Position numbers and translations under genes: made by a program | Source of the DNA: Allobosea sp. | GTDB taxonomy: Bacteria; Pseudomonadota; Alphaproteobacteria; Rhizobiales; Beijerinckiaceae | Reading direction: 5' to 3' | Assembly: GCF_030695125.1 (NCBI RefSeq) | Contig: NZ_JAUYTP010000008.1 | Span: 186,001 to 250,000, forward strand | Length of the DNA stretch: 64,000 nucleotides | Notes under the pieces: model-generated | Database searches by the model: none | Seen by the model: the letters and a program-made list of their open reading frames with translations, nothing else | Told to the model about the DNA's origin: nothing | Shown: one piece after another, positions 61,264 to 64,000 of the stretch | Position numbering within the stretch: position 1 is the stretch's first letter | Layout: every line of letters begins with the position of its first letter

Positions 61264-62000
61264 GATGGGTTGCCCACAGCGGCGCCCTCGGCCGGCCTCA
61301 GGCCCGCGCCGGGGTCCTGCGCGCCGACCAGCGCATATGCGCGCGCATGGACCGCGTCGAGCCCGGCCTGGAGCGCCAGCCGCGCGGCCTCGCAGGTGGC
61401 CTCGTCGGCGTCGCGGTCGACCTGGATGGCTTCGCCGACGACGATGGCGCCGCGGCCGAAGGGCAGGCCGATCGAGGCCCGGTCCCAGCTCTTGAAATCG
61501 ATGCGCCGGCTGGTCACCACCGCGATCGGATGCACCGGCCGGCCCGAGGCCCGCGCCAGCTGGATGATGCCGGGCCCGGCGACGCGGGCCCTCTTGGGGA
61601 TGTCGGCGGTCAGCACCATGGTCTCACCGGCCTTGAGCCGCTTCATCATGGCGAGGAACGCGCTGGCGCCGCCCTTCTCGCGGATCTTCTTGCCGAGCGC
61701 GCCCGAGCCGCGGATCGCGCCGATGCCGAGCTGGCGCAGCGCGACCGCGTTGAAGCCGCCATCGCCATGGCGCGAAACCAGCGAGCAGGCCGGCATCCAG
61801 TCGGGCCGCGAGAACGGGATCATGATGTGCTGGCCATGCCACATCGCGATGATCAGCGGCAGCTCCGGCCGGACGCGGTCATAGATATCCGCCGGCTCGA
61901 CGACGAACCGGTTCGTGCGCTGCACGAGGCGCAGATAGCCGGCCAGTATGCGGCCGAGCGTCTCCTGCGCCACGCGCGTCTTGAGAATCGAAAAACCCAT
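61260..62000 (-). CDS. DUF374 lysophospholipid acyltransferase-family protein
   Basis: A 246-residue protein of the LPLAT superfamily. IIAMWHGQHIMIPF carries an H-x-x-H/Q variant of the acyltransferase motif, and SRHGDGGFNAVALRQLG, RGSGALGKKIREKGG and LTADIPKRARVAGPGII are the DUF374 signature. ATG 62000 gives the family N-terminus; the longer frame upstream has no coding sense. In Hyphomicrobiales it always seems to sit beside kdtA, and a lipid A acylation role is suspected but not proven. Confidence 0.88.
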   Translation of the reverse strand: MGFSILKTRVAQETLGRILAGYLRLVQRTNRFVVEPADIYDRVRPELPLIIAMWHGQHIMIPFSRPDWMPACSLVSRHGDGGFNAVALRQLGIGAIRGSGALGKKIREKGGASAFLAMMKRLKAGETMVLTADIPKRARVAGPGIIQLARASGRPVHPIAVVTSRRIDFKSWDRASIGLPFGRGAIVVGEAIQVDRDADEATCEAARLALQAGLDAVHARAYALVGAQDPGAGLRPAEGAAVGNPS

Positions 62001-62019
62001 GAAGCTTGCGTCGAAGCCT

Positions 62020-62253
62020 TCAAGTCTCGGGGTCGAGCAGGCGGTGCAGATGCACGATGAAATAGCGCGTCTGCGCCTGGTCGACCGTCGCCTGGGCCTT
62101 CGCCTTCCAGGCGGTATGGGCGCTGGCATAGTTGGGGAACACGCCGACGACGTCGAGCTTGGCGAGATCCTTGAAGGTCACGCCCTCGAGCGAACTCAGC
62201 TCGCCGCCGAAGACGAGGTGGAGAAGCTGTTTCTGTTCCGGTTCGGCAACCAT
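62020..62253 (-). CDS. DUF4170 small protein
   Basis: A 77-residue protein beginning MVAEPEQKQLLHLVFGGEL with ASAHTAWKAKAQATVDQAQTRYFIVHLHRLLDP, matching DUF4170. ATG 62253 has GGAGG at 7 bases. It precedes the DUF374 acyltransferase gene by 19 bases in the lipid A operon. The function is unknown. Confidence 0.88.
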   Translation of the reverse strand: MVAEPEQKQLLHLVFGGELSSLEGVTFKDLAKLDVVGVFPNYASAHTAWKAKAQATVDQAQTRYFIVHLHRLLDPET

Positions 62254-62383
62254 CGATCCCTCCAGCACGAATAGGCGCGGTTCGCGAACCGCGCGGCCTC
62301 AGTTAAGCTATCCGGGCGTCGGGCGCGAGGGCTCCAGGGCGGGAAGCTGCACCCGATCGGCGATTTCTGAGACGATCGAGGCG

Positions 62384-63211
62384 TCAGCTGCGCTGCGGCT
62401 GCGCATCGCGCAGGCGCTGCATGGCCGAGACCAGCGGCTTCGACAATCCGCCGCCACTCGCCACCAGCAGGCCGTGGACCGGGGTCGCTCGGTTGTAGAC
62501 CACTGCCTCGCCGGCCGCGCCCGACATCCGGCCGCCGGCCTCCTGCAGGATCAGATCGGCCGCAGCGAGGTCCCAGTCGCGGGAATCCGCCGAGATCAGC
62601 CCGGCATCGATCGAGCCGTCGGCGATCCGCGCGAGCCGCAGCGCCAGCGACGGGATCTTGTCGACAGGCTCGAAAGGCTCGATCCGGGCCAGTGCGTCGA
62701 GCATTGGCTTGGGGCCTGCGATCCGGGCCACGCCGAGCGTGGTGATTGCGGTGGCCGCGATGTCGCTGCCGTTCTTCTGGGCGCCGCCGCCGCGCAGGGT
62801 CGTGTAGGTCGCCTCGCTGGCCGGCGCATGGACCACGCCGAGGATCGGCACGCCCTCGTCGAGCAGCGCCACGCAGACCGCCCAGTCCGGCGAACCGCTC
62901 ATATAGGCGCGCGTGCCGTCGATCGGATCGACCACCCAGACGAAGCGGCGCGACAGCCGCAAAGCGTCGTCGACCGTCTCCTCCGACAGCCAGGCCGCCT
63001 CCGGCAGCAGCACCGACAGCCGGATGCGCAGGAAGGTGTCGACGCCAATATCGGCTTCCGTCACGGGCGAGCCGCCGCTCTTCGACCAGGTCCGCGCCGC
63101 CGTCTTGGCGCCGGGCCGGAACAGGTCGGTGGCGATCGCGCCAGCCTCCAGGCAGCTCTCGCGGACCGCCCTGAGCAGATCCGGTGCGATGGGTAGCGGG
63201 GGCGTGCTCAT
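62384..63211 (-). CDS. cysQ: 3'(2'),5'-bisphosphate nucleotidase CysQ family
   Basis: A 275-residue inositol-monophosphatase-fold enzyme that probably hydrolyses 3'-phosphoadenosine 5'-phosphate. Metal and phosphate motifs are SEETVDD, VVDPIDGTRAYMSG and SRDWDLAAADLILQEAGG. ATG 63211 is chosen because the family N-terminus begins there; 24 more codons are open upstream. It leads the DUF4170-DUF374-kdtA-lpxK group, though a 130-base gap may hold a separate promoter. Confidence 0.9.
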   Translation of the reverse strand: MSTPPLPIAPDLLRAVRESCLEAGAIATDLFRPGAKTAARTWSKSGGSPVTEADIGVDTFLRIRLSVLLPEAAWLSEETVDDALRLSRRFVWVVDPIDGTRAYMSGSPDWAVCVALLDEGVPILGVVHAPASEATYTTLRGGGAQKNGSDIAATAITTLGVARIAGPKPMLDALARIEPFEPVDKIPSLALRLARIADGSIDAGLISADSRDWDLAAADLILQEAGGRMSGAAGEAVVYNRATPVHGLLVASGGGLSKPLVSAMQRLRDAQPQRS

Positions 63212-63460
63212 GGGCTGTCCGTACGAATGGCGCTGCTGCGCTTCAAGCCGAAAATGCGCCCGCGCACCGAAAGATTCCGTCAATCATCATGCATGAAACA
63301 GGCCATCGGGGCGCTCGGAACGCCCGAAACACGGTCCCTTAACCCAACCGCTTAAGCGCTCGGAGAGAGCTGCGACGCAATCTCGACCTGCAAGCACGAG
63401 AGCCCCGCATTCGCACAGAGGGCTCCGCTGCGGCAGGGATTACAGAGAGGCGTTGAACCC

Positions 63461-63982
63461 ATGGCCAGAGTCACCACGGCCGCCGGGGAGCTCGGTTTCA
63501 TGCCGAGTCTCCCCGGCTGCGCGATCGATCCGACGATCGTTTCCAGCAACCCGATGCCGGCGCAGCCACAGGCGCCGCGCATCGAGCGTCTCGGCTCGGT
63601 CCGCATCCTGCGCGCCGGCGCCGGCTGGCGTGGCGTTTCGCTGCGGTTGGCCAATGCCACGGGCGACGACCAACTGTTCCAGCTCGCTTTGACGGCGGGC
63701 GACGGCCGCTCGGTCACGATCGCGACGGTCGACCAGGACGACGCCGTGGCGCTCTGGCGCGATTGCGGCCGGGCGAGCGGCATGCCGCTGCTGCTCGAAA
63801 CCAGCGATGGCGAGATCTCCGAGCCCTTTCCGCAGATCGGCCCGCTTGCGCTGGGGCCGATCCGGGTCCGGCGCCGCCATGCCTTCCTGAACGGCCGCCG
63901 CCCGCGCTTCCTGGTGCGGCGCAAGACCGGCAAGCTCGCCGAGCGGCCGGTCCTGGTCGGCGGCGACAGGCTGACGGACTGA
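63461..63982 (+). CDS. DUF6101-like hypothetical protein
   Basis: A 173-residue protein without signal peptide or membrane helix. The C-terminal RRHAFLNGRRPRFLVRRKTG is the most distinctive part and fits DUF6101, a family I know from Hyphomicrobiales. The middle is beta-rich (VRILRAGAGWRGVSLRL, RSVTIATVDQDDAVALW). No function is known. It stands alone, divergent from cysQ, about 250 bases away. Confidence 0.72.
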   Translation: MARVTTAAGELGFMPSLPGCAIDPTIVSSNPMPAQPQAPRIERLGSVRILRAGAGWRGVSLRLANATGDDQLFQLALTAGDGRSVTIATVDQDDAVALWRDCGRASGMPLLLETSDGEISEPFPQIGPLALGPIRVRRRHAFLNGRRPRFLVRRKTGKLAERPVLVGGDRLTD

Positions 63983-64000
63983 GGGGCGCCCTTCAGAATG

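Overview
The window is about two-thirds GC with very strong third-position GC bias, and its genes point to an alphaproteobacterium of the Hyphomicrobiales (Rhizobiales). Pointers are a PodJ-like Sel1 polarity protein, the ribF-ileS-lspA-M16-M16-mutL order, the lpxK-kdtA-DUF374-DUF4170-cysQ block, a DUF2093 protein, and dispersed palindromes beginning GTCATCC. A Bosea-like genus is my best guess from memory of such gene orders; I cannot prove it here. No rRNA, tRNA, CRISPR array, transposase or prophage was seen.

Layout. 1-8084: respiratory formate dehydrogenase. A possible DUF3306 tail is followed by an HTH-TorD chaperone reading frame, a small Tat-signal protein, the molybdenum catalytic subunit, the Fe-S subunit and a cytochrome b subunit, then a terminator, then mobB and moeA for molybdenum cofactor finishing. 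8127-13433 (minus): TauE-type exporter with its TIGR02186 partner, and a PodJ-like protein whose frame is broken at a run of five C. 13800-19985: a MerR regulator with candidate operators and a beta-oxidation set (acyl-CoA dehydrogenase, thiolase, crotonase/3-hydroxyacyl-CoA dehydrogenase). 19996-27503: degenerate peptide deformylase-like protein, YefM/YoeB toxin-antitoxin pair, omega-transaminase, TPR membrane protein, degenerate EAL protein, NagD-like HAD phosphatase, single-domain CheY.

27775-45815 is a housekeeping block (MaoC hydratase, ribF, ileS, lspA, two M16 peptidases, mutL, rsmD, rluB, tadA). Two lower-GC accessory modules flank mutL: an orphan protein with an N-terminal peptidoglycan-binding domain, and a translationally coupled HNH-type nuclease toxin with a DUF2019 partner, which I read as its immunity protein. 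ileS carries a 320-base stretch of foreign-looking composition inside its editing domain.

45856-58649: a hypothetical gene, an M15-like peptidase, a TauE transporter divergent from an ArsR-type regulator around a perfect palindrome, a glycine-rich autotransporter, patatin, a vapBC pair fused by overlap to a haloacetate dehalogenase gene, purD, xseA and a secreted dienelactone-hydrolase-like protein. 58742-63982: DUF2093, the lipid A/Kdo operon, cysQ and a DUF6101-like protein.

The most promising material for new biology is the mutL-flanking accessory DNA, the mosaic ileS, the metal-ligand-less deformylase, the HTH-TorD junction at a seven-G run and the PGRS-like autotransporter.
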